In this document: in pieces, positions 42,476 through 51,893 of the stretch
Layout: every line of letters begins with the position of its first letter
How positions within the stretch are numbered: position 1 is the stretch's first letter
Assembly (NCBI GenBank): GCA_017398425.1
Contig: JAFQFZ010000047.1
Location: 1 to 64,000 of the forward strand
Direction: 5' to 3'
DNA: 64,000 nucleotides
Origin: Clostridia bacterium
Lineage (GTDB): Bacteria; Bacillota; Clostridia; Oscillospirales; Acutalibacteraceae
Notes under the pieces: generated by a model
What the model saw: only the letters and a program-made list of their open reading frames with translations
Told to the model about the DNA's origin: nothing
The model's database searches: none
Translations under genes and position numbers: made by a program

Positions 42476-45400
42476 TTAACGATAGGAGAAATCTTCACGC
42501 TCGAGCGTGAGGTTCGGGTTGTAGAAAGGATCGCCTGCGGCGAGCTCCTCTTTCCAACGCTCCTGGAAGCGCGTGACCTCCGACACGAAGCGCGCGCGTT
42601 TCTTGGGCGATTCGTCGGTGCCGCGGCTGATGGATTCGTAATGATACAACTCGGCAAACGGCGTGAACACGAGCAAACGACCGGTTTTGCGGATACGCAT
42701 ACACATATCGATGTCGTTGAACGCCACCTCAAACGATTCATCCAAACCGTCGATCTCTTTGTACACCGCCGCCGAAAGCATCAGGCAAGCAGCCGTCACC
42801 GCCGTGACGTTTTGCTGATAGCCGGCGCGACCGAAGTAACCGGGTGTACCGCGCGACTGATGCTTGAAGTTGTGGCCCGCAAGCGTCAACACACCAAGCG
42901 TCACGCCTGCGTGCTGGATCGTATCGTCAGGATAGTACAACATCGCGCCGACCGCGCCCACATCCTCGCGTTGAGAATACATCAGCATCTCCTCGATCCA
43001 CGAGGGCGAAATGATCTCGACGTCGTTGTTCAGGAGGATATAATGTTCACCCTTGGCAAACTGCACGCCGAAATTGTTGATAGCGGAATAGTTGAAGCCT
43101 GCGGGCGGTTTGTAGACGACCACCTTGATATTCTCGTGAACTTTCAGCGTCTCATAATACGTAAAGGTCTCTTCGTCGCTGTTGTTCTCGACGATGATGA
43201 TCTCATAGTTCTTGTAGGTGGATCTTTCAAGGATGGAATCGATGCAGCGCGACAGCTCGTCCACATGATTGTAGTTCGGAATGATGATGGAAACAAGCGG
43301 CTCACCAACGATGTCGTACTTGACGCGATAGATGTTCGGATGGATGACGGTACTTTCGACCGTACCTTTAAGCCCCACACGCTCCAAATGCTCGCGCACC
43401 GCACGACGACCCGCCTCAATGGTGTAAGGCTTGGCGTAGGGATCCGACGCCACCGATGCGGCGCTGACACGCCAGTGATACAGCACCTTCGGAATGTGGA
43501 CGATGTGCTGTGCCTGCTCGGTCAGACGCAGGATCATATCGTGATCCTGCGAACCGTCAAACTCTTTGCGGAACACGCCGCTCTTTTCGAGGAGCGACGC
43601 TTTGAACACGGTGAAATGGCAAATGTAGTTGTTGGAGCGCAGATTGTCAACGGCGAAATCCGGCTTGAAATGCGCGTCGTACAGTTCGCCGCCGAACTCA
43701 TGGAACTTGTCCTCGTCGCAATACAGGAAATCGGCATCTTCGGCACAAATGCGTTCCATATACTCAAACAACACCGTCGGCTCGAGCACATCATCATGAT
43801 CGAACAACGCAATATAGTTGCCTGTTGCCATCTCGATGCAAGCGTTGGTGTTCTCGGAGATGCCCTTGTTTTCAGTCAGCTTTTGGTACTTGATGCGGGC
43901 ATCCTTGCTCGCTTTTTTCAAGCAATATTCCCCAACGTAGCCGTGTTCCTCGTCACTGCCGTCCGCAAGGCAAAGCTCCCATTTGCCGTAGGTCTGCAGC
44001 TCCACCGAACGGATCATCTGCTCGAGGAAATCCATAGGTGTGTTGTAAAGCGGCACCAAAATGCTGAAACAGATATCTTTTTCAAACACGTGCGCTTCCT
44101 GCTCACGGCGCAGTTTGTCGGAAACTTCCAGCGTGAGCTTTTGATTCAAAACGGTCGGGCGCGGCAATGCCGCCACGCGTGCCTTGCCCCCTTTGATACC
44201 GCCGCGCAGGAAACCTTTTGTGAACACCGCGATCTTCAACAAACCGCGATGACGCGACAGGAAGTTTTTCAGTTTTTGAGACAGTTTACGCATAGGCGAT
44301 GTCAACCTCCAGAAAAAACTGTGTTGGATCTGCTGAAAATCGAACAAGGCGGTTTGGCATTCCGCGTCTTTGGCGGCGTAGCGTTGCCGCCAGCTTTCGA
44401 TCTCGGCGCGCAAGGTCTCCCCTTCGTTTTGCAGGATCGCTTCCAAATTGGCAATATGGGTCGCTTTCATGGATATCTCATCCGCCATGCGTCCCATCTC
44501 ACGCTCATCCGCTACGATGCGCGGCAAGAGCTTGAGAAGCGGTTCGGACAGTTCCGCGTAGGAAGGGGTTGCGCGGCGCTCGCTTCGGATCGCTTCACAC
44601 AGCGTATCGAAATGGCGATCCACCTGTGCGATCACCGAAGCCGTATCCGCACCAAACGGCAACGAGCCGTCCCAATATCGTTCCAGGATGTCACGCACCT
44701 CATCGGCACTCTCTCCCACGAATGCGCTCACGCCGTACATAGCAAAGACCTCGCGGTTTTTGGTGCGCGGCTGAATGTAGTTGTAGCTGATGGCGGTTTT
44801 GCCGTACACCATCGCCGTGATCGCCCCATGGAAGCTGGCACCGATATACAACTCGCACCCCGCGAGTATCGCCGCCATCTCAAAGATGTTGAGTTTTTTA
44901 TCGACCATCACGCACGGCGCACTGTAATTTCGAATAAATTCCCTGAGGATCGTGTCATCATCGTGCGTGTAGCCGAGCGGCAACAGCACCACAGACAGTC
45001 CCTTTTCGGAGAGGCGTTCCATCACACGGAGCAACGTCGCGTCCTCCGACGGCGGTTTTTGGCGGTTGAACTGCACGACTGCATACTTGCCGTCAAACGG
45101 CAACAGCGGCTGTCGCAAGACCGCCAGTTCCTCGGCATCGATCAACTTCGCCATCGCACACACCGAATCGGGGGCTACCGTCATCGGCGGTTCTGCCCCG
45201 CTTTCAAACACCTCTTTGGCAAATTCCCGCGAGGTGTGATCGCGGAAAGACAAATACTCCACAGCGCTCAGCGCGGCGGCGGTCACCGCCTTGACGGTAT
45301 CGTCAAACGCATAAGGCACCTGCGGCAAATTGAACAACACCTTTACGCCGTGGCGCACGGCAAACGCGATGGGCGTGTACCACGAATCGACCATGGCGTA

Positions 45401-45700
45401 ATCCGAAAACGCGTCGCTCTTCCCCTGCTTGACGGCGATGTCGTTATAATGGATGAGAGCACCGCCGCCGATGACCACCGCATCAAACGGGTGCTTTGCA
45501 AAGACGGCTTCCATCTCATCGATGCCGTAGACCACCGCACCGGGCGCTAAGGTGTTTTCGTCATGCGCGCCCGGAGAAAAGCGGAGCATCTCCACCTCCA
45601 TACCGCGCTTTTGCATGGCTTTTTCAAAGATCACAGGAAACATCACGTCGCCGTAATTTTCCACGTTAAACGTTCCGCATATTGCGACCGTATACTTCAT
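42476..45700 (-). CDS. Pyruvyltransferase-GT2-GT2 fusion protein
   Basis: The 1074-residue protein has three catalytic-type parts. Residues about 1-370 are a polysaccharide pyruvyltransferase domain (CGTFNVENYGDVMFP at the start, AVVIGGGALIHYND, IGASFHGAITAMVYGKTAISYNY). A coiled-coil spacer covers about 400-470. Then come two GT2 glycosyltransferase domains at about 540-760 (FSILVPLYNTP, ALFDHDDVLEP, LYCDEDKF) and 798-1050 (VSIIIPNYNHVDELSRCI, ILLNNDVEI, FNDIDMCMRI), each with DxD-type motifs. It likely adds and modifies sugars of the surface polysaccharide at the inner membrane face. GGAGG precedes the ATG at 45700. Last gene of the eight-gene operon. Confidence 0.87.
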   Translation of the reverse strand: MKYTVAICGTFNVENYGDVMFPVIFEKAMQKRGMEVEMLRFSPGAHDENTLAPGAVVYGIDEMEAVFAKHPFDAVVIGGGALIHYNDIAVKQGKSDAFSDYAMVDSWYTPIAFAVRHGVKVLFNLPQVPYAFDDTVKAVTAAALSAVEYLSFRDHTSREFAKEVFESGAEPPMTVAPDSVCAMAKLIDAEELAVLRQPLLPFDGKYAVVQFNRQKPPSEDATLLRVMERLSEKGLSVVLLPLGYTHDDDTILREFIRNYSAPCVMVDKKLNIFEMAAILAGCELYIGASFHGAITAMVYGKTAISYNYIQPRTKNREVFAMYGVSAFVGESADEVRDILERYWDGSLPFGADTASVIAQVDRHFDTLCEAIRSERRATPSYAELSEPLLKLLPRIVADEREMGRMADEISMKATHIANLEAILQNEGETLRAEIESWRQRYAAKDAECQTALFDFQQIQHSFFWRLTSPMRKLSQKLKNFLSRHRGLLKIAVFTKGFLRGGIKGGKARVAALPRPTVLNQKLTLEVSDKLRREQEAHVFEKDICFSILVPLYNTPMDFLEQMIRSVELQTYGKWELCLADGSDEEHGYVGEYCLKKASKDARIKYQKLTENKGISENTNACIEMATGNYIALFDHDDVLEPTVLFEYMERICAEDADFLYCDEDKFHEFGGELYDAHFKPDFAVDNLRSNNYICHFTVFKASLLEKSGVFRKEFDGSQDHDMILRLTEQAQHIVHIPKVLYHWRVSAASVASDPYAKPYTIEAGRRAVREHLERVGLKGTVESTVIHPNIYRVKYDIVGEPLVSIIIPNYNHVDELSRCIDSILERSTYKNYEIIIVENNSDEETFTYYETLKVHENIKVVVYKPPAGFNYSAINNFGVQFAKGEHYILLNNDVEIISPSWIEEMLMYSQREDVGAVGAMLYYPDDTIQHAGVTLGVLTLAGHNFKHQSRGTPGYFGRAGYQQNVTAVTAACLMLSAAVYKEIDGLDESFEVAFNDIDMCMRIRKTGRLLVFTPFAELYHYESISRGTDESPKKRARFVSEVTRFQERWKEELAAGDPFYNPNLTLEREDFSYR

Positions 45701-45717
45701 GACAACCTCCAAAGGGA

Positions 45718-47202
45718 TCACTTATGATACAACCGCTTGGTTTCATACTGCGGTTCACAGCTGACGTTGATACCCAAGCGACGCAGAAGCATTTCGTCCT
45801 CTTCGCTGAGGATGACGGTGAAATGCGCGTCACTTCCGCGCAAATTGGAAAGCTGTTCTTTCGCTCTAAGCGCGACGGGGTCGTTCAAAGCGGAAATGGT
45901 CAGCGCCATCAACACCTCGTCGGTGTGGAGACGCGGATTTTTGTGCAACAAATATTGCGTCTTGAGATCGCAAATGGGTTCAAGCACTTCAGCGGCAATG
46001 AGATGCAAATGATCCTCGATCCCCGCCAGGGCTTTGAGGGCGTTGAGCAACAGCGCCGACGCCGCGCCGAGCGTATCCGAGGTGCGTCCCGTGACGATGC
46101 GACCGTCGGGAAGCACCATCGCACCTGCCGGTGCGCCGGTCGTCTCCGCCTTCAAAAGTGCCGTCGACACCGCCGGAAACAGTTCCGCCGATACGCCGGC
46201 CTGCTTCATCAGCAGTTCGAGTTTGTTGACCTCCACGTCATCCCCCATGCCGCGCAAGCGCTTAATGCACGCAGTATAGTAGCGACGCAGGATCTCCATA
46301 CGCGATGCCTGACAGCACACCGCGTCGTCAAAGATGCAGTTGCCCGCCATGTTGACGCCCATGTCCGTCGGCGATTTGTAGGGCGAGGTGCCTTGGATGC
46401 GCTCAAAGATCGCATTGAGCACGGGGAAGATCTCCACGTCTCGATTGTAGTTAACGGACGTCTCGCCATACGCTTCCAGATGGAACGGGTCGATCATGTT
46501 GACGTCGTTCAAATCGGCGGTAGCCGCTTCGTAGGCAAGATTCACGGGGTGCTTGAGCGGCAGGTTCCAGATCGGGAACGTCTCAAACTTGGCATATCCT
46601 GCATGAATACCGCGCTTGTGATCGTGGTACAACTGCGACAGGCAGGTCGCCATCTTGCCGCTTCCCGGACCGGGTGCGGTGACCACCACGAGCGAGCGAG
46701 TCGTTTCGATATATTCGTTCTGTCCGAGTCCCTCATTGCTGACAATATGACTGACATCATGGGGATAGCCGGCAATCGGATAATGGCGATAACAACGGAT
46801 CCCGAGCGCCCCCAAGCGCTTGAAGAATGCGTTGGCGGACGCCTGACCGGTGTAGCGTGTCAGTACCACGCTGCCGACATACAGCTCCATTTCGCGGAAC
46901 GTGTCGATCAGACGAAGCACATCCTCGTCGTAGGTGATGCCGTAGTCGCCGCGGATCTTATTCGCTTCAATGTCGGCGGCGTTAATCGCAATAACGATCT
47001 CAACGTCGCTTTTCAGTTGTTGCAACATACGGATCTTGCTGTCCGGCTCGAAGCCCGGCAACACGCGCGACGCATGAAAATCGTCGAACAGCTTGCCGCC
47101 GAATTCCAGATACAGCTTGCCGCCGAACTGTGCGATGCGCTGACGGATCTGTTCGGATTGCATGGTCAAATAGCGTTGATTATCAAAACCGATGGTATGC
47201 AT
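45718..47202 (-). CDS. DUF1846-family protein
   Basis: The 494-residue protein is a full-length DUF1846 member (FDNQRYLTMQSEQIRQRIAQFGGKLYLEFGGKLFDDFHASRVLPGF at the start) with a P-loop-like VVVTAPGPGSGKMATCLSQLYHD. The family has solved structures with a nucleotide-kinase-like core, but its reaction is not firmly known to me. It lies inside the polysaccharide operon, 33 bases after a pyruvyltransferase gene and 17 bases before the fusion glycosyltransferase. This may be functional or a chance insertion. Confidence 0.88.
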   Translation of the reverse strand: MHTIGFDNQRYLTMQSEQIRQRIAQFGGKLYLEFGGKLFDDFHASRVLPGFEPDSKIRMLQQLKSDVEIVIAINAADIEANKIRGDYGITYDEDVLRLIDTFREMELYVGSVVLTRYTGQASANAFFKRLGALGIRCYRHYPIAGYPHDVSHIVSNEGLGQNEYIETTRSLVVVTAPGPGSGKMATCLSQLYHDHKRGIHAGYAKFETFPIWNLPLKHPVNLAYEAATADLNDVNMIDPFHLEAYGETSVNYNRDVEIFPVLNAIFERIQGTSPYKSPTDMGVNMAGNCIFDDAVCCQASRMEILRRYYTACIKRLRGMGDDVEVNKLELLMKQAGVSAELFPAVSTALLKAETTGAPAGAMVLPDGRIVTGRTSDTLGAASALLLNALKALAGIEDHLHLIAAEVLEPICDLKTQYLLHKNPRLHTDEVLMALTISALNDPVALRAKEQLSNLRGSDAHFTVILSEEDEMLLRRLGINVSCEPQYETKRLYHK

Positions 47203-47235
47203 GGTTACCTATCCCCTTTTAAACAACCGTGTTTT

Positions 47236-48309
47236 TTATTCGCTTTCGAGCATCGACTTCAATCGTTCACGCGATTGCCGACGGAAATCGTCAAGGATCG
47301 CGTTGACCTCGTCATACGCGATATCGGACGAAAAGCTCTCGACATCCGCATCAAGCAGACGATCCTCCAGCCCGCATTTGGTGAGCAGATCGCTGATGCG
47401 CGAGCCGATCTTCTTCTCGGCGATGCGCGTGTAGAACGGTTTGTTGAACAGAATGGAAAAGAGCGTGCCGTGGAACGAGTCGGTCACCACATATTCCGCA
47501 TCGCGGATGAGTCCGAGGATCTCGCCGGGACCCGCGCCGAGCCGCCACGAGCCGCACGCCGCCTTGCCCATCGGGAACGGTGCGAACACGATCTTGAGCC
47601 CTTTTTCCTTGGCGATCTTTTGCGAAAGCGCCACCACATCCTTGGACATGGCAAGCTCATACACAAACACGTACGGCTTTTTGACCTTCGGTGCAACGAC
47701 CGCCTTTTCCCAGTCCGCTCGTTCGAGCAGGATGCACGGATCGGACACCACCGTCACCTCACGATCGAGTGCCGCGGTGAGTACGTCGGCGGCGGTTTGC
47801 TCGCGGACGGTCAGGGTTTGAAAACCACAAAGCCATTCGCGATATTGTTCTTGTACTTCGGGGGCAAGCTCGGCCAGACCGAGGCTCGCCGCATAGCTGT
47901 GACATTTGCTCTTGTCGTTCACGAAATCGAGCATATAGGTGCCATCCATGCCGGTCAGCTTATGGTTAAACACCTGATCGCTTCCTGTCAAAAAGCAGTC
48001 GTAGCGATCGTTCATCGCCGCAAGACCTTGACGCTTGACCTTCGGAGAGTAGGCGATTTGACGGCGAAAGCGCTTGGTTTTTCTGCCGCGAAGCGCATAT
48101 ACAAGATAGCCGACCACGCCGAACAAATAGGCACCGATCCCCTTGTTTTTCAGATGCGCCAAACCGTAGGGGCGACCGATGTAACGGCTGCGATAATCAA
48201 TGGTCTCCGGCTCGGACCCGAGTTGTTTGACCGCTTGTTGTAAAGCATAGTTTTGCAGATTGGCACCGTAGTTATTCGTTTCTTGAAACGTCACGATTCC
48301 GACTTTCAT
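47236..48309 (-). CDS. Polysaccharide pyruvyltransferase family protein
   Basis: The 357-residue protein has the family features VGIVTFQETNNYGANLQNYALQQAVKQLG, LTGSDQVFNHKLTG and VTDSFHGTLFSILFNKPFYT. Members add ketal-linked pyruvate to sugars of exopolysaccharides or secondary wall polymers, giving negative charge. The start overlaps the flippase stop by four bases (ATGA) with GGAGAG upstream. A second pyruvyltransferase domain occurs in the fusion protein of the same operon. Confidence 0.87.
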   Translation of the reverse strand: MKVGIVTFQETNNYGANLQNYALQQAVKQLGSEPETIDYRSRYIGRPYGLAHLKNKGIGAYLFGVVGYLVYALRGRKTKRFRRQIAYSPKVKRQGLAAMNDRYDCFLTGSDQVFNHKLTGMDGTYMLDFVNDKSKCHSYAASLGLAELAPEVQEQYREWLCGFQTLTVREQTAADVLTAALDREVTVVSDPCILLERADWEKAVVAPKVKKPYVFVYELAMSKDVVALSQKIAKEKGLKIVFAPFPMGKAACGSWRLGAGPGEILGLIRDAEYVVTDSFHGTLFSILFNKPFYTRIAEKKIGSRISDLLTKCGLEDRLLDADVESFSSDIAYDEVNAILDDFRRQSRERLKSMLESE

Positions 48310-49565
48310 TGCACGTCTCTCCTTTTGTCCTTTCGACGAATCACCCAAAACACGCTCAGCATCATCAAGCCGCACAGCACCGCTTCCGTCACAAGGTAGG
48401 ACATCGAAGCGGCCATGATGGCATTTTCGGAACCCTGTTGCACGAGCGGAAACGCCACCGCCGTGATGAGCACCGCGGCAAGCGAATAGTTGATCAGCAC
48501 GTGTTTTTGTGCACGCATCGACGCGAGCACGTTATACAGGAAATAGACCACTGCACCGAAGCCGCCACCGAGCATCAAGAGCATCAATTCGTTGCGGTAG
48601 GGGGCGATCTCGGCGTTGAACACCAAACCGAGCAGCTGCGTGCCGACAAAATACGTGCCGACAAGCACCGCCGCCGTGGCGCCGAAGATGAAGACGATCA
48701 TCTTGACGACTAGCTTGGTGAATTTCTTCTTTTCCCCGGCATCCCACCACACAGCAAGGCTCGTGAGCAACGGCTTAAACAAAAATTCACTGAGCAGATT
48801 GATGGCAAACGCCGGCATAAAAATAGCGCTGTAGCTGGTTTGTAACGAGGGTTCTTGCAGTCCCTCGATGGCAAACTTCGGAACGTTGTAGATGTATAAC
48901 GACAGGAAGTGTCCGATAAAGAGCGGCAGGCAAGGCCACGTGAGTCGCTTGAGCTCTTTCCCGTCCCAACCGAAACGGATCGGCTCAACGCGTTGCAATG
49001 CGGGATGATTGATCGCCACGCACAGCACAAGTGACGCGACCGCCGTCACCCAGCAGGTAAGCTCCAGATCCTTCGTGGCAAAGATCAGCGCCACAAACAG
49101 CACCATCGAGAACAGATTGCGCAGTGCAAGCAGCTTGCCCGCCACGTCGAGCTTGTTGTTGAGCTGAAGCTGACCGTGGTAGACATCTTCGACGGCATCC
49201 ACCATTTTAAGCAGTCCGACCGACAAGATCACACCGGCGGAAGCGCCTTGGTACAAAAGCAACGCCGCCATGCCGAGCATCATCGCCGCACAGGTCACCA
49301 CGCGCAACGTGAAATACCCCGCGACGGAGATCTCCTTGTTGACATCGGTCGCCTGATAGGAGCGTACACCGAATTTGCCGAGCGTCAAGAAAAGCTGTGC
49401 CGCCGCAAACGCAAACGCAAAGGCGTCGCTTCCCGTATTCTGTTTTCCGAGCGCCCACGTCACACAGGACAGCAGAATGATGGACGATGCGGCACTGAGC
49501 ACACTGCCGACCGTATTCCACATAAAGCTTGAGGCGCTTACCATACCGTTTTGCTGTTTTGTCAT
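48306..49565 (-). CDS. Polysaccharide flippase (Wzx/MATE-like)
   Basis: The 419-residue protein has about 12 to 14 hydrophobic helices and the Polysacc_synt layout: SSFMWNTVGSVLSAASSIILLSCVTWALG at the start, with LGKFGVRSYQATDVNKEISVAGYFTLR. It should flip the undecaprenyl-linked repeat unit across the membrane. GAGG precedes the ATG at 49565. It follows the iron-sulfur gene by seven bases. Confidence 0.85.
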   Translation of the reverse strand: MTKQQNGMVSASSFMWNTVGSVLSAASSIILLSCVTWALGKQNTGSDAFAFAFAAAQLFLTLGKFGVRSYQATDVNKEISVAGYFTLRVVTCAAMMLGMAALLLYQGASAGVILSVGLLKMVDAVEDVYHGQLQLNNKLDVAGKLLALRNLFSMVLFVALIFATKDLELTCWVTAVASLVLCVAINHPALQRVEPIRFGWDGKELKRLTWPCLPLFIGHFLSLYIYNVPKFAIEGLQEPSLQTSYSAIFMPAFAINLLSEFLFKPLLTSLAVWWDAGEKKKFTKLVVKMIVFIFGATAAVLVGTYFVGTQLLGLVFNAEIAPYRNELMLLMLGGGFGAVVYFLYNVLASMRAQKHVLINYSLAAVLITAVAFPLVQQGSENAIMAASMSYLVTEAVLCGLMMLSVFWVIRRKDKRRDVQ

Positions 49566-49572
49566 GATTGCC

Positions 49573-50781
49573 TCACTGTTTCTTGTTGCGCACAAACACG
49601 AGTTTATAAAGCTTGCCTGCCAGCGTGTAAAGTCCGAGCTTGTTGATCACAGGCATCACCGCGTGGCGACATTTGGTTGTGAAAGGATAGTGACCGTAGC
49701 GGCGGATCACCTGCGCAAACGGCAGGGTGCCGTAGGCCGTCCAAAACGCCGCACGAGCTTTGGGCGCTTTGGTGGGATATTCAAGATGCGGTTGCCACAC
49801 GTCCTCTTTGGTGCAGGTCTTGGAGCGAACCGTCACGGCGCATCGATCAAACCATTCTTGACCCTTGGCGGTGTTGATGAGCACCTGCGACGTACCGCGA
49901 TCATCGTTCATCTCGGGAGCCGCTTTGTCGATATTCCAAAAATCGGCAAGCGACAGATCGGACACGCGCTCATACGACGTGTAGCGGCATTGATAGCATG
50001 ACGGGCGCGTGATCACGGACGAGCAATACATCCGAAAATACGAGTTCTTTTCCTTGTATTGCTTTGACACGTTCTGTCCGCCCGCTTCGATAAACGGATA
50101 ATACTTGTGCCAGCCGTTCTCTTTGCCTCGGAAGTTGAAAGCATCGAGCGAACCGTTTTGTGCGGCGAGAAACGCCGTATAATCCGACCACACGCGCGGA
50201 CTGGACACACCGTGACACACGAAATCACAAGTGATGAGATTCTCGATTGCAACGCGCTTTGCTTTGAGGAAGCAGAGCAAACCGTCGATCTGACAGGGCG
50301 TTCCCGAGAACAGCACCAAGCGTCCGTCCTTCAGGTCGTTTGCCGCTTGGCACATCGCATCCCCGACGTCGCTTTGCACATACTTCGAACCGCGAAAACG
50401 CACGGCGTCTTCGGCGATCTCGGCGCGCGCATGACAAACACGGAACGCCTCATCAAACCGCACGCCGTAGATCACGCCGTTTTGTGCGAGCACCTGCTCG
50501 CACAACGCCGAAAACAGACCGCCCGACGAGCTGACGCTCACGACATCCGCATCGTTGTGCTGCGCGGCGGCATAGCCCTGCGCAAACGTCGAAGATTCGC
50601 GTTCTTTATCAATGGAGCACGCCGTGACACACAAGCCGCAATCGACACACAGCGTATCCTCCACCACGGGATAGACAAAGCCCTCACTGTCGGGTTGCAT
50701 GGTGATCGCGTGCTTCGGGCACACGTTGGCACAAGCGCCGCATCCGCAACACGAGGCTTTCTCGGGAGCTACTCGTTTCAT
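49573..50781 (-). CDS. F420H2-dehydrogenase-beta-like iron-sulfur protein in a glycan operon
   Basis: The 402-residue protein starts with two [4Fe-4S] ferredoxin motifs, CCGCGACANVCPKHAI and CVDCGLCVTACSID. Then come the FrhB_FdhB N- and C-terminal domains (SSSGGLFSALCEQVL, FRGSKYVQSD, FSGTPCQIDGLLCFL, CDFVCHGVSSPRVW). Proteins of this group recur in capsule and exopolysaccharide clusters beside pyruvyltransferases and are presumed redox enzymes on sugar or lipid carriers, not true F420 enzymes. ATG at 50781 overlaps the DUF2304 stop (ATGA). Confidence 0.87.
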   Translation of the reverse strand: MKRVAPEKASCCGCGACANVCPKHAITMQPDSEGFVYPVVEDTLCVDCGLCVTACSIDKERESSTFAQGYAAAQHNDADVVSVSSSGGLFSALCEQVLAQNGVIYGVRFDEAFRVCHARAEIAEDAVRFRGSKYVQSDVGDAMCQAANDLKDGRLVLFSGTPCQIDGLLCFLKAKRVAIENLITCDFVCHGVSSPRVWSDYTAFLAAQNGSLDAFNFRGKENGWHKYYPFIEAGGQNVSKQYKEKNSYFRMYCSSVITRPSCYQCRYTSYERVSDLSLADFWNIDKAAPEMNDDRGTSQVLINTAKGQEWFDRCAVTVRSKTCTKEDVWQPHLEYPTKAPKARAAFWTAYGTLPFAQVIRRYGHYPFTTKCRHAVMPVINKLGLYTLAGKLYKLVFVRNKKQ

Positions 50782-51170
50782 ACGGTTTCCTCTTCCTTCT
50801 CTGCCGTTGTCCCCTCCCGGGACTTTTCCAGTTCGCGCACACGCGCCTCCAGCACCGCCAAGGACTGCGTGAGCTTGGTGACACGGTCGTTGAGCTTCGA
50901 GACGGTTGCGGTCAGGAACATCAGGATCATGAATATGCAGAAGAAAATGATCGCAAACAGGGCGTTTGCGGGGATGTCCACGCCGATCAAGCCGGAGAAG
51001 AAGACGAGCAATTGCGGAAACACAACCACCACCAGCATCAACACGCCCGCCATGATCCAAAAGAGCGTGTATTTCGTGGTGAGTTGTTTTTTCTTGAGAA
51101 GATAAACCAAGAGAAGAAAATAGATCGCCATGCCGATGAGCAACACGATTTGCAATTTCAGATCGATCAT
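50778..51170 (-). CDS. DUF2304 membrane protein
   Basis: The 130-residue protein has three transmembrane helices (about 5-24, 35-54, 68-90) and a C-terminal coiled coil rich in Glu/Lys (SKLNDRVTKLTQSLAVLEARVRELEKS). DUF2304 genes commonly follow a dolichol-phosphate-mannose-synthase-like GT2, as here, with four-base overlaps on both sides. A role as membrane partner of that transferase is inferred. Confidence 0.88.
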   Translation of the reverse strand: MIDLKLQIVLLIGMAIYFLLLVYLLKKKQLTTKYTLFWIMAGVLMLVVVVFPQLLVFFSGLIGVDIPANALFAIIFFCIFMILMFLTATVSKLNDRVTKLTQSLAVLEARVRELEKSREGTTAEKEEETV

Positions 51171-51874
51171 TTCTGCTTCACCCTCCTATGCGTAATGCGA
51201 TACGCCACCAGGGCGATCGACACTTTGATCATGTAGTAAATGGATTTGAGCGAATGAATGGAGCTTTTACCGCCCTGACGTTCGCGCATTTGAACGGGCA
51301 CTTCCATGATCGTTGCTCCCGCCAAGTTAGAGGCGACGATCGCTTCGGGCTCGGGATAATCCTGCGCATAATCCTCGGCAAAGAGCGCGATCGTTTGACG
51401 ATCCACCGCACGCATACCGCTGGTGACATCGTGCACGCGTACGCCGCACAACATCTTGATCAAGCGGCTCAGGAAGACGATGCCGAAACGGCGCAGTGCC
51501 GACGATTGGAAGCCTTCCTTTTTGATGAAGCGCGAACCGATGGTCACATTGGCTTCTCCGCGTTCGATGGGTGCCATCAAGTCGTGGAGATATTCCGCCA
51601 TGTGCTGACCGTCGCCGTCAAACTGGATGGCGATATCGTAGCCGTTTTCAAGCGCATATTGATAGCCCGTCTGCACACCGCCGCCGATGCCGAGGTTGAT
51701 CGGCAGGTTGACGGTGTTGATGCCGGCGTTTTTCAAGATGGCTTTGGTGTTGTCGGTGGAGCAGTCGTTGATGACCACATAATCCACGTCGGGAGCATGC
51801 TGACGGATATCTTCAATGGTCGTCAGGATGCTGTCTTGCTCGTTATAAGCCGGAATAATGATCAGCGTTCTCAT
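51167..51874 (-). CDS. GT2 glycosyltransferase, dolichol-phosphate-mannose-synthase-like
   Basis: The 235-residue protein has TLIIIPAYNEQDSILTTIEDI, VVINDCSTDNTKAIL, NLGIGGGVQTGYQYA and FDGDGQHMAEYL (DxD-type). It ends after the catalytic domain without membrane helices; such enzymes charge undecaprenyl phosphate with a sugar. The start follows AGGGAGAA. It is 19 bases after the DUF2142 gene. Confidence 0.9.
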   Translation of the reverse strand: MRTLIIIPAYNEQDSILTTIEDIRQHAPDVDYVVINDCSTDNTKAILKNAGINTVNLPINLGIGGGVQTGYQYALENGYDIAIQFDGDGQHMAEYLHDLMAPIERGEANVTIGSRFIKKEGFQSSALRRFGIVFLSRLIKMLCGVRVHDVTSGMRAVDRQTIALFAEDYAQDYPEPEAIVASNLAGATIMEVPVQMRERQGGKSSIHSLKSIYYMIKVSIALVAYRITHRRVKQK

Positions 51875-51893
51875 ACCGGAAATTCTCCCTTCA

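Noticed and set aside
45724..48243. An 839-codon plus-strand open frame
   Set aside because: Antisense to DUF1846 and the pyruvyltransferase, both of which have family motifs; no start signal.
49573..50781. A true F420-reducing hydrogenase subunit
   Set aside because: No other hydrogenase or F420 biosynthesis genes are present, and the context is polysaccharide synthesis.
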